From Conus ventricosus (Eukaryota; Mollusca; Gastropoda; Neogastropoda; Conidae): a stretch of DNA of 15,435 nucleotides. The translations under genes and the position numbers were made by a program. This document shows positions 1 to 10,539 of the stretch, one piece after another (the first letter of the stretch is position 1; each line of letters begins with the position of its first letter). Location of the stretch: contig JAFLJL010004360.1 of NCBI GenBank assembly GCA_018398815.1, positions 32,501 to 47,935 of the forward strand, read 5' to 3'. The notes below the pieces were generated by a model. That model saw only the letters and a program-made list of their open reading frames with translations, was not told the DNA's origin and searched no databases.

Positions 1-124
1 CCACCACACCCACCCACAACAACACACACCAAACAACACACCTTAAAACACCCCCACAAAACACACACAACAACCCCACCCCCCCCACCCCCCCAACACA
101 CACCCACACACCAACCAACCCCTA
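1..124. repeat. C/A-only simple sequence (CA-rich)
   Basis: The plus strand is almost entirely C and A, with short CACACA runs and a C-rich patch around 79-95. It is the reverse-complement composition of the GT tract that begins about 140 bases further on, so the two could pair as an imperfect foldback. It has no gene content; open frames here are low-complexity artefacts. Confidence 0.85.
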
Positions 125-264
125 TCACGCGGTGTTGTCCCGGGGTATGTAAAGACTGTTGAATCAAAAATTAAAAAGAAAATGGGGAATACAGTTCTGC
201 ATAATGGGCGTGCGCTCACATGCGTTGTGTGTGAAGGAAAAGGGGTGGAAAGGGGGTCCATGGT

Positions 265-802
265 TTGGTGTGTGGGGTGTGTGGTGGGTTGTGTGTGTGT
301 GTGTGTGTGTTGTTTGGTTGGGGTTTGTGTGTGTTTGACTATTTTTTTTTTAAGCGGTGGTGTGTGGGTGTGGTGTGTGGGTGTGTGTGGTGTGTGTGTG
401 TGGTTGTGTGTGTGTGTGTGTGTGTGTGTGTTGTCCCGGGCGCCCGCGTGTGTGTTGTTGTTGTGGTGGTGTGTGTGTGTGTGTGTGTGTTGTGTGGTGT
501 GTTGTGTGTGGGTGTGTGTGTGTGGGGTATGTTGTTTGTGTGTGGTGTTGGTGTTTTGTGTGGTTGTGTGTGTGTGTGGTGTGTGTGTGCGGTGTGTTTG
601 TAATTGCGTGTGTGCGTGTGAGTGTGGGTGTACGTATACTGGTCGTTTTGGGGGTGTGTGGTGTGTGTGTGTGTGTGTGTGTTGGTTGTGTGTGTGGGTG
701 TGTGTGGTGGTGTGTTTTTGTGTGTTGTTGTGTGTGTGGTGTGTGTGTTTTGTGTGTGGTGTGTGTTGTGTGTGTGTGGTGTTGTGTGTTTTGTGTGTGT
801 GT

Positions 803-845
<43 letters not shown>

Positions 846-1320
846 TGGGCGAGCGTGAAAGCGTAATGCGTGTGTTTGGTGTTGTGTGTTTGTGGGGTTG
901 TGTGTGTGTGTGTGGTTGGTGTTGGGTTTTTTGTGTTGTGGTGGTGTGGTGTGGTGGTGGTGGGGAAAGCGTAATAGGGCGTTTGCGTGTGGTGTATGTT
1001 GTGTGGTTGTGTGTGTGTGGTGTGTGTATGTGTGTGGTTGTGTGTGTGTGTGTGTTGTGGTTTTGTTGAATTGTGTGTGTTTTTTGGGGTGTGCGGGGTG
1101 CGTGCGTGCGTGAAAGGTACTGCGTGCGTCCTGGTTGGGGTTTGTTTTTATGTGTGTTCTGGGCGTGTGTGCGTGTGTGCGTGCGTGCATGCGGCGGGCC
1201 GGTGGGTATAGTATATGTTGGGGTTTTGGGTTTTTAATGTGGGTGTGTGTTTGTGTTTGTGCTTGTGTGTGTTGTGGTGTGCGTGCGTTCGCGCGTGAGT
1301 GGTGCGTGTTTGCGTGGTAA
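265..1320. repeat. Degenerate GT-rich microsatellite tract, about 1.05 kb
   Basis: The plus strand is nearly all G and T, built of GTGTGT runs broken by GG, TTG and short T runs. The longest pure alternation is near 804-838. A GC-rich interruption lies at about 432-449 (contains CCCGGGCGCCCGCG), and a T run with GCGG lies near 342-357. Long reading frames cross it on both strands: Cys/Val/Gly-rich on plus and His/Thr-rich on minus. These are the expected translations of GT and CA repeats, not genes. Pure GT runs can adopt Z-DNA and are unstable in length. The irregular spacing may be true degeneration or assembly error. Confidence 0.9.
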
Positions 1321-1499
1321 TGAAGTATCCCGGAGTGTTTTCGCACTTTAAACGGAGTTAAACCCTTATTTTAAACTGGGTAAATGCTTGCTCCTTTTGG
1401 GGCTGGAGATTGATAAATAGGTTTAGGGCATCATGGACATTTGTTGTGAATAAATCCCTAAAGATCTCTTTGAAGAAAAAAAACACGAAAAAAAATTTA

Positions 1500-2100
1500 T
1501 TCTCCTTTTTTCTTTTTTTGTGTCTAGTAAGCTTCATTATTTTTTTGTTTGTTCTTTCCAGTAAGCTTTCATTTTTTTTGTTTGTATCATTCGTAAGTTC
1601 ATACTTTTTGTATATTGAGAAAGTTCTTTTTTCTTTGTATCTTTCAGTAAGCTTCTCATTTCTTTGTTTTATATCGTAAGTTCATTTTCTTTGTATCTTT
1701 CGTAAGCTTCATTTTCTTTGTATCTTTCAGTAAATTTCATCATTTTTTTGTTTATGTCATTTCGTAAGTTAATCATTTTTTGTTTGTTATTCGAAACTTT
1801 CATTTTTTTTTTTGTGTCTTGGAAAGTTTCATTTTTTTTTTTTGTGTCATTCAGTAAGTTTCATCATTTTTTTTGTTTGTGATTCGTAAGCTGAACTTTT
1901 TCTTTTTTTGTGTCATTCAGAAAGCTTCATCTTTTTCTTTTTTTGTGTTTTCAAAAGTTCATTTTTTTCTTTGTTTGTGTCATTCAGTGTTATCATTTTT
2001 TTTGTTTGTATCTTCAAAAGTTTCATTTTTTTTGTTTTTATATTCAGAATTTCTCATTTTCTTTTTTTGGTATTCAGTAAGCTTAAAATTTTTTTTATCC
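1500..2100. repeat. T-rich minisatellite, about 19 units of 26-35 bp
   Basis: A unit of roughly AGTAAGCTTCAT, then a run of T, then GTTTGTGTCATTC recurs from about 1526 to 2080. The GTAAG-type anchor (GTAAG, GAAAG or AAAAG) starts near 1527, 1561, 1593, 1619, 1647, 1676, 1702, 1730, 1764, 1793, 1822, 1854, 1886, 1920, 1953, 1987, 2014, 2047 and 2077. Spacing is mostly 26-35 bp and varies largely through the T-run length. Phe/Ser/Leu-rich frames across it are by-products of the T-rich sequence. Each unit places a pyrimidine tract and CAG or TCG next to TAAG, which resembles splice-site sequence; see the findings. Confidence 0.85.
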
Positions 2101-2225
2101 CCAAAATCATTTTACCAACTGCTAGCCAAAAATTTTATCAAATTTAGAAGGAAATTTGGGAACACAAATTTCCCCGACTCCATCCGAGTGAAAGTCATCA
2201 CCCGCAAAATCCATATTGGGTTTTA

Positions 2226-2516
2226 TACCAGTGCAACACATTCAGACCCCAGCACAACACAACACAGCAAGGACTCACAAAACCGGGCCAATCCAAGAAA
2301 ACGATCACAAAATAAAAAACCCCCCCCCACACCAGCACAAGCACGCACAGCAAGACGCACAGCACAACAAACCAAAACCGCAACACAACCAGCAAGGGAA
2401 TGCACAAACAGGCCCAAAAAAGTTTGATAAAAAACAAAAACAAACACAAAACAAACAAAAAACACAAAACACACAACACAACACAACAAACAAACACAAC
2501 ACAAAACAAAGATTAC
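2226..2516. repeat. A/C-rich low-complexity segment
   Basis: The plus strand is dominated by A and C, with recurring CAACACAACA, CAAACAAAC and AGCACAAGC-like words and little T. It borders directly on the 23-bp minisatellite. Translations on either strand are Gln/Thr/Asn/Lys-rich or Val/Cys/Leu/Phe-rich as composition predicts, so I see no gene. Confidence 0.75.
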
Positions 2517-2519
2517 ACA

Positions 2520-4025
2520 ACGGCGCAACAACCCGGGAGCCTCGTGTGCAAAACGGCAGACCAATGTCAAAAACGGCAGACTTACTGTGCAAAAACGGGG
2601 ATTCACTGTGCAATAACGGCAGACTTTTACTGTGAAAAAGGCATAATTCATGTGCAATAACGGCGACCCAAATGGCAATAACGGCAGACCCCGTGTCAAT
2701 AAAGGGGAGACTTCCTGTGCAAAACGGCAGACTTCACTGTGCAATAAGGGAGACCTAGGGCAAAAAAGGCAGACTTCACTGTGCATAAAACCCCAGCCAC
2801 TGTGCAATAACGGCGACCTCTGGCAATAAGGCCACCTCTGTGCATAAAGGGAGATTCATGTGAAAACGGCAGACTTCATGTGCAAAAACGGCATATACAT
2901 GTGCAAAAACGGCAGCCTCGTGTCAAAAACGGCGCTTCATGTCAATACGGGGAGGGCCCCTGTGCAATCGGGAGCCCCGTGTGCAAAACGGCAGACCTCA
3001 GTGTGAATACGGCGCCTCAGTGTGAATAAGGCAGACTTACTGGGGCAATAACGGAAACCTCAGTTGTAAAGGCAGATCAGTGGAAAAAACGGCAGCCTCA
3101 GTGGCAATAACGGGAGATTCACTGTGCAATAAACGGGGACCTCGTGTTAATAAAGGCAGACTTCACTGTGCAATAACGGGAGACTTACTGTGCAAATAAC
3201 GGGATAATTCACTGGGAATAACGGGGATTACGGCAATAAGGGAGTTTTGTGCAAAACGGAGACTTCCTGGCAATAAAGGCGACCTCGTGTAATAAAGCAG
3301 CTTCCGTGCAATAACGGGGAGTCAGTTTGAAAAACGGCAGACTTCATGTGCAAAAGGGAAAATTCAGTGTGCAAAAAAGGCAGACCCAGTGGCAATAACG
3401 GCAGACTTCACTGGCAATAACGAAGACCACGTGTGCAAATAACTGCAGACCCCCTTTGCAAAACGGCAGACTTCACTGTGCAATAACGACGACACAGTGT
3501 GTATAACGGAGATTTACTGTGCAATAAAAAGAGACCACGTGTGCAATAACGGCATACTTAACTGTGCAATAAAGACGACGTGTGCAAAACGGCAACTTAA
3601 TTTGCAATAACGGAGACCCCAGTTGCAATAATGGGAGACTTCATGTGAAAAAAGGGGGAATTGTGTGCAAAAACGGCGATTCCTGTGCAAAAACGACAGA
3701 CTTCAGTGGCAATAACGGAGATTCCTGGCATAACGGCAAAATCATGGCAATAACGGCGACTTTAGGTAAAAGGCAGACCCCCTGGGCAATACGGCAGACC
3801 TCGGTGCAAAAAACGGCATTTCACTGTGCAAAACGGCGACCCTGTGCAATAACGGAGCCCAGTGGCAATAAAGACGACTTCACTGTGCAAAAACGGAGAC
3901 CCTGTTTGTCAAAAAGTGGCAGACCGTAGTTCATCATAAAATGGGAGAATTAGTTTCAGAACAAAAGGGGACCAATTTTTGCAAAAATGGCAGAACTTAG
4001 TTTCGTATGCAAAAGTGGGGGCACA
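2520..4025. repeat. Minisatellite array, unit about 20-24 bp, about 65 copies
   Basis: A unit close to CTGTGCAATAACGGCAGACT followed by TCA repeats head to tail for about 1.5 kb. Counting the CAATAACGG or CAAAAACGG core gives about 65 copies. The main variants are AATAA versus AAAAA in the core and TTCACTGTG versus CTCAGTGTG before it. I see no strict alternation. Most copy-to-copy differences are one-base indels. The unit is not a multiple of three, so frames rotate and no continuous repeat protein is encoded; the 115-codon frame at 3582-3929 is incidental. Copies become more diverged towards the right edge (about 3930-4025). A further weak copy-like stretch lies near 4141-4197 (CATACAAAAACTGCAGACC). 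Confidence 0.93.
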
Positions 4026-4029
4026 TTCG

Positions 4030-4880
4030 TTTTGTAGAGGTAAATTTAAGGGAAGGTATGTTGCTTATAGCCCCGCCGACCCCAAGGGCCATACAGGGTG
4101 TCCCGCATGAAATCAACTCCAATCATTTTTCCCCACGTTTGTATAAAATGACAGCATATTTCATACAAAAACTGCAGACCTTATTTTCGTTGAAAAGGGG
4201 GGGCGTTTGTTCCGTTCTTTCAGTCGGAATAGGAATTTGGGGGGTTGGCTTGCAGGATTAAAAGACAAAAATACGTCGTCTGATGAAAGGCCCTGCTGGA
4301 ATCAGGGTTCAAGTCAGGGGGGGAGCTTAGGGGGTTCGGCACGTGTTTTTTGGCATCGTGCACGGGAGGGGAAAAACCCCGGGGCAATGAAAGAGGGGTT
4401 TTTGTTTTTTCTGGCTTGTGTTTCAAAATGTATGTGTGTTTTTTTTGAACAATATACCCAAAAGAAAAAACCTCCCTTTAATTCACCGTTTATTATGGTG
4501 TTTGATTTCACGCTGCCAGTCGGTGTTGTGGGTTGCCCGCGTGAGCGTATGCCATGAAAAAAACGGTCCCCGTTTAAAGACCATCAAAAACGGAAGTGAC
4601 GCTGTTGCTGATTTTTTTACAAGGTCACCACAGAGGATCATAATTAACTGCCAGATTTCCGGCACATAATGGGGAAAAAAGTTCTGTTCATTTAGAAGAA
4701 TTTTACCCTAAATTTTCCCCTTTTGATAGTTTATAAGGACAGACTATTATGAGTTTTTATTTAAACGAAAAACAAAAAAAAAAAACATGATACCAGCGAT
4801 AAATTTCACAATGGTTTTAAAGGGGATTTAGTGTATTTCCCCCAATAGAGCGAAAAATATTGCAAGACAAAACAAAAGCA
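4030..4880. other. Unassigned intergenic sequence
   Basis: There is no recognisable gene here. A diverged copy of the preceding 23-bp repeat is visible near 4141-4197. Frames of 84 codons (4007-4261) and 116 codons (4207-4557) on plus have no family resemblance that I can see and are rich in residues produced by G and T runs. The right part (4680-4880) is AT-rich. I see no promoter, RNA gene or transposon terminus. Confidence 0.5.
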
Positions 4881-4884
4881 TTTT

Positions 4885-5100
4885 GACTTTTGTGCGGCGT
4901 GTGTGCGTGGGGCGCGCGCGCGCGGCGTGTGTGTGTGGTGTGTGTGGTGTGGTGTGTTGTGTGTGTTGTGTGGTGTGGTTTTGTGGGGTGTGGTGTGGTG
5001 TGCTGCGTGTGGTTGCACGATGCGCACGCGGGGTATGTTGTGTGTGTGTGGTGTGTGTGTTGTGTGGGTGTGTGTTGGGTGTTGTGGTGTGTGTTGGTTT
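4885..5100. repeat. GC-alternating and GT-rich simple sequence
   Basis: The stretch starts with an alternating GC block at about 4911-4925 (GGCGCGCGCGCGCGGCG) that runs into TGTGTGTG. It then continues as an irregular GT repeat to about 5100. A non-repeat island, GGTTGCACGATGCGCACGCGGGG, sits near 5011-5034 (given here in parts: GGTTGCACGATG, then CGCACGCGGGG). Purine-pyrimidine alternation of this kind is classical Z-DNA-prone sequence. Frames through it are composition artefacts. Confidence 0.8.
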
Positions 5101-5179
5101 AGCTGTGTTTTTGATATTTTTGTTTGTTTTGTGTCTGTTGTTTTTTGTTTCAGGGGTTTTTTTGTTGTTGTTTTTTGGC

Positions 5180-5207
5180 GGGGGGGGGGGGGGGGGGGGG
5201 GGGGGGG
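5180..5207. repeat. G28 homopolymer
   Basis: Twenty-eight consecutive G lie at 5180-5207, preceded by GGC at 5177-5179 and a T-rich stretch, and followed by ATTGGAGG. On the minus strand it reads as a proline run inside otherwise open frames. A run this long can form G-quadruplexes. It may also mark a sequencing or assembly artefact. Confidence 0.95.
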
Positions 5208-6400
<1,193 letters not shown>

Positions 6401-6419
6401 CCAACAAAAGTTCTGTGCA

Positions 6420-6935
6420 GCCCGAAAAAAAAAAGCTCTGTCAATGAAAATGTCCGCTAAATAATATCTCAGCGAACGTCTGCCGATACCAAGTCAGTCT
6501 GAGGGACAATGTTTTGGTGACAGAACTTCTCGGAGGCTAGTATTTACACTTATCATCGTTCAGCATGTGTGGCAACATTCAGCCGTGCCGCTCAGTCCTA
6601 ACACGATGATGTGCAGTGGACCGGGCATTGAGCCATAAATCCTGGCCTGAAGTTACCGGACAGTTGATGGATGGGTGGGTGGAAGGCAGCAAAAGGGAGG
6701 GGAGTAGTCTGGTAAAATTTTCGGCTGACCTTGAACAAAGTCTTTCAAAGCTGTCCTTTGGAAAATAAGTAGATGATACCAATCAGTAAAGATTATGAAG
6801 AATCGAGGAGAATTGACTGGCGCGTTTTTAAAAAAAAAAAAATTTCGAAATTAGTTTTTCACGTTACGAGATTTTTGACAACTTTCGCCGACCATACACT
6901 GATCATGCACTTCCCCGCTAATCCCACCTGCGGCT
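6420..6935. other. Unassigned sequence up to the assembly gap
   Basis: This has ordinary mixed composition with few homopolymer oddities, like the LINE segment beside it. I see no coding similarity, tRNA-like structure or transposon terminus. An A run lies at about 6829-6841. The right end stops at the N gap. Confidence 0.5.
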
Positions 6936-7935
6936 NNNNNNNNNNNNNNNNNNNNNNNNNNNNNNNNNNNNNNNNNNNNNNNNNNNNNNNNNNNNNNNNN
7001 NNNNNNNNNNNNNNNNNNNNNNNNNNNNNNNNNNNNNNNNNNNNNNNNNNNNNNNNNNNNNNNNNNNNNNNNNNNNNNNNNNNNNNNNNNNNNNNNNNNN
7101 NNNNNNNNNNNNNNNNNNNNNNNNNNNNNNNNNNNNNNNNNNNNNNNNNNNNNNNNNNNNNNNNNNNNNNNNNNNNNNNNNNNNNNNNNNNNNNNNNNNN
7201 NNNNNNNNNNNNNNNNNNNNNNNNNNNNNNNNNNNNNNNNNNNNNNNNNNNNNNNNNNNNNNNNNNNNNNNNNNNNNNNNNNNNNNNNNNNNNNNNNNNN
7301 NNNNNNNNNNNNNNNNNNNNNNNNNNNNNNNNNNNNNNNNNNNNNNNNNNNNNNNNNNNNNNNNNNNNNNNNNNNNNNNNNNNNNNNNNNNNNNNNNNNN
7401 NNNNNNNNNNNNNNNNNNNNNNNNNNNNNNNNNNNNNNNNNNNNNNNNNNNNNNNNNNNNNNNNNNNNNNNNNNNNNNNNNNNNNNNNNNNNNNNNNNNN
7501 NNNNNNNNNNNNNNNNNNNNNNNNNNNNNNNNNNNNNNNNNNNNNNNNNNNNNNNNNNNNNNNNNNNNNNNNNNNNNNNNNNNNNNNNNNNNNNNNNNNN
7601 NNNNNNNNNNNNNNNNNNNNNNNNNNNNNNNNNNNNNNNNNNNNNNNNNNNNNNNNNNNNNNNNNNNNNNNNNNNNNNNNNNNNNNNNNNNNNNNNNNNN
7701 NNNNNNNNNNNNNNNNNNNNNNNNNNNNNNNNNNNNNNNNNNNNNNNNNNNNNNNNNNNNNNNNNNNNNNNNNNNNNNNNNNNNNNNNNNNNNNNNNNNN
7801 NNNNNNNNNNNNNNNNNNNNNNNNNNNNNNNNNNNNNNNNNNNNNNNNNNNNNNNNNNNNNNNNNNNNNNNNNNNNNNNNNNNNNNNNNNNNNNNNNNNN
7901 NNNNNNNNNNNNNNNNNNNNNNNNNNNNNNNNNNN
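6936..7935. other. Assembly gap, exactly 1000 N
   Basis: N runs from 6936 through 7935, exactly 1000 positions, which suggests a placeholder gap of arbitrary or rounded length. Open frames drawn across it have no meaning. Left and right flanks need not be adjacent in the genome by any particular distance. Confidence 0.99.
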
Positions 7936-8597
7936 AAAAAATTAAAAAGGCTTTTTTTCAACCAAGGTTCCATCCTTTGACGTTTCGGGGGTGAAAACAG
8001 AAATGTTAAAAAGGGAGCTGAAGTAAAGAAGTTACTTCCCTCGATGTTGAACCAAAATTTTCGCGACATGGAATATAAAATTTTAAAATCAACAGAGTTT
8101 TTAATTTTCGATAACATTCTTCACGATTATTATAACAAAAACAAAAACTTTTTTCCCATTTCTTTATTTTTAGTGAAGATTTTGCAATAATCGACAATAA
8201 GTGAACAGACCCTGTGTCAGGACTAGCCTCACATAAAGGCATGTCGCCTTCACATGTTTATATATGAACACCCCCCCGCCACAACTAAAAAAGGAAGAAA
8301 TTCATGTGCTTGAAGTGTAGGGGGCGCCCCAAAAAATTGTGAGAAAACTCTTAAAAAAAAAATGGGTCATTGGGTGAAAGTGACCATGAATTAGTTTAAA
8401 GGGTTGGTAATTTGGGGTCATGCACTCACTAGGGGGGGGGGGAAGAATCATTTTAGCCCAGCGAGGCCCTAAGCTCGAACCTGTCAGGACGCTGGTCCTC
8501 CTGCTGCCATCATTACCAGCCCTTCCCCCTTCGCCCTTCACCCTTACCTTCACCCCGTGGGGGTTTTTTAAAGTGGCCATGGTGTGGGGAACACACC
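7936..8597. other. Unassigned sequence right of the gap
   Basis: The first 250 bases are AT-rich and the rest is mixed with G and C runs (for example G9-10 at about 8432-8441 and C7 at about 8270). I find no gene or RNA. Frames of 60-115 codons have no recognisable features. On minus, GGTTCGAGC near 8473-8481 resembles a pol III B box but lacks a matching stem or A box. Confidence 0.45.
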
Positions 8598-8770
8598 GGT
8601 AGTTCACCCCCAGAAATAAAGACTCCGGGGAAGGGTCGGAACTCGTCATCTCTCCAGTAAAGGGAGAATCGGGGAGGGGGATTGGAACTCATCATCTCCC
8701 AGTGACAGGAAAGTCGGGGGGAGAGGAGCCCCGGAAATTATATCTCCATGACGGGAAAATCAAGGGGGCG
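8598..8770. repeat. Short tandem repeat, unit about 40-49 bp, about four degenerate copies
   Basis: Copies start near 8598 (GGTAGTTCACCCCC), 8638 (GGAACTCGTCATCTCTCC), 8684 (GGAACTCATCATCTCCC) and 8733 (GGAAATTATATCTCC). Each continues with an AGT.A..GG.A.AATC-type core and a G-rich tail. The two central copies are most alike; the outer two are more diverged. No coding function is apparent. Confidence 0.7.
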
Positions 8771-10500
8771 ATACGATGTCTGAGAGAGACGGAAACATAA
8801 CAGTTGGAGTCTTTTTTTGATGCGGGCATGGCTCAATGTTTTCAGGAGTTATTTATTCCCTGGTCTGGTTTGGGGGGCTAATTAATGCAAAGGCCATGAC
8901 TTTATAATATTGAATGAATTATTTCTCTCATGTAAAGGAGTACATGTATAAAAACCTTTTTAAAAAATTGTTTGAGTGATTTTGAAAATGTTTTTTTTCC
9001 CGAAGGAGAGGGGGAGAAGAAAAAACATTGGGGATCCCTTTTGGTTGAGGGGAAAGATTGCGTGGCGTATGGAGTAAATTCGTCTGAATGCATTGTCAAG
9101 AGTACGGGTGACAGGGGTACCCCGACGTAGCTGCCTTTTTGTTTCCCCGGGAAAGAAAAAAAAAAAAAGAAAGTTTTTCTTTTTGCCCCTTTTCGGGGTT
9201 TGAAAAAAAAAAAGATATTTTTTCAAAAAAAGAAAAGTTTTTTTATTTGTACCCTAAAGGGGTTTTTGAGGGAAGGATAAAAAGAAATTTAAATTATTTT
9301 TTGGGTTTTTTAAATTTTTTTTCTTTTTTCTGTGTGAGTATTTGCTTTTTTTTTTTTTTTACGGGTGATGGTTTTTTTTCGTGCGAGTGAGGACTTCTCT
9401 CTTATTTCGACTGGTTTTGCAGTGTTTTGTTTTGTTTTTTTGGGTTCCTTTTTTTTTTCCCCCGATGGGGTGACCCCCCCGGTTCTCGCACATTGAGCGG
9501 TAGTTCAAGAGGGGGAGCAGCCGTGACCCCTTTTAGGTTTTTTTTTTGTTGGGTTTTTTCTTTCCCTTTTGTCCTATCTTTTCTTTTCTAATAGTCCCCT
9601 TTTCCCAAGGTTTGAACCGCCTTGTCCCCTTTCAACGGACAGAGTTGGAAAGTGGGGGGAAAGCTCCTCCTAATAAATTTTTCTATTGTTTTTTTTTTTG
9701 GTGTTGTGATTTCTTCTTTGCGTTTGGGTGAATGTGATTTATTGATTGATTTTAAATCTTTTGTATTATACTGTAGTTGTATATTGTGCGTGATTTGTTT
9801 TTCCCCCGCCCAGTTTCACGGGAGACGTGCCCACTAGGGACGTCTGGGGCTTCTTTTGCTTTTTTTATTTCTTCTTACGTTCCGTTCCTGTGATCCTTTC
9901 ATTTCCTTTTCACCCCCTTTTTTCAAATCTCTACATTCTTTAAAATAAGCCCTTTAGTTTTTTTTCAACATTTCATCTTTAGGTGGTTTCCCGCTAGTTT
10001 GGTTTTTTTTTAATTGTTTGTGCTTCCAGGGGGGTTTTTTTAATTTTATTCTTTTATCGTAAAAGGGCGATCATCTGTCTTGAAATTCATTGAAATTAAG
10101 TAAGAAAGACTGAAAAACAAGAACATTAAAACTAAAACTTTATAAAAAATTTTTTTTTCAAAAACTTTATTGTGTCTTTTTCCTTTTTTAAAAAAACAGA
10201 TAGCATTTAACGTCTTTTTTTTTTAAATTAAAATTGATCCCTGTTTTCGAGAACAAAAACTTCGGGAAAAAAATACTCCTTTGTGTTTCATTCTCCTTGT
10301 TTTAGTAAGCTTTTTTTCTGTTACACCGGGAAAATTTGAATTCTTTATTTGATATACTAAAAATTACGTTTTAGGAAACTAAAACCCACTATATCGCCTT
10401 TTTTTTTATTATCTTAGAAATTTTTTTGTGTTTTATTTGTTGACGGTTCATTATGGAGTTTTTGATAAATTGTTCAAAAGCGAAGCTTGGGGTTTTGATG
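8771..10500. other. AT- and homopolymer-rich region without recognisable genes
   Basis: There are long T and A runs throughout, for example near 9160-9175, 9345-9360 and 10140-10220, with scattered G and C runs. Short frames are Phe/Lys-rich and reflect composition. An imperfect hairpin with AGACGT/ACGTCT arms lies at 9823-9845. The 5' LTR of the gypsy-like element to the right would be expected around here. I could not match any part of this stretch to the 3' flank at 14938-15435. Confidence 0.5.
9823..9845. other. Small imperfect hairpin
   Basis: AGACGT(G)CCC and GGGACGTCT pair around an ACTA loop, with one bulged G. It is not followed by a T run, and no RNA gene is evident around it. Confidence 0.45.
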
Positions 10501-10539
10501 GGGAAAAAACTTATATGGCAAAAATGCATAGATAGGGCA

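Noticed and set aside
339..1346. 335-codon His/Thr-rich open frame on minus and 295-codon Cys/Val-rich frame on plus
   Set aside because: Both are direct translations of CA and GT repeats, with no complexity outside the repeat. I see no basis for a histidine-rich or cysteine-rich protein.
3582..3929. Possible repeat protein with CNNGD-like motifs
   Set aside because: The DNA unit is not a multiple of three and the frame rotates; the motif disappears within a few copies.
2520..4025. CRISPR-like array
   Set aside because: The units are contiguous, with no unique spacers, no leader and no cas genes, in eukaryotic-type sequence. It is an ordinary tandem minisatellite.
6590..6650. SINE-like word GGACCGGGCATTGAGCC
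   Set aside because: It is only loosely similar to pol III B-box contexts, with no partner box or tail, so it is not supportable.
6773..8117. Long open frames across 6773-8117 on both strands
   Set aside because: They consist almost entirely of the 1000-N gap.
8465..8500. tRNA or tRNA-derived SINE on minus (GGTTCGAGC B-box-like word)
   Set aside because: There is no complementary T-stem, no A box at a suitable distance and no cloverleaf. It is likely chance.
9139..9390. Lys/Phe-rich frame as a small membrane protein
   Set aside because: Composition is fully explained by A and T runs, with no conserved features and unreliable homopolymer lengths.
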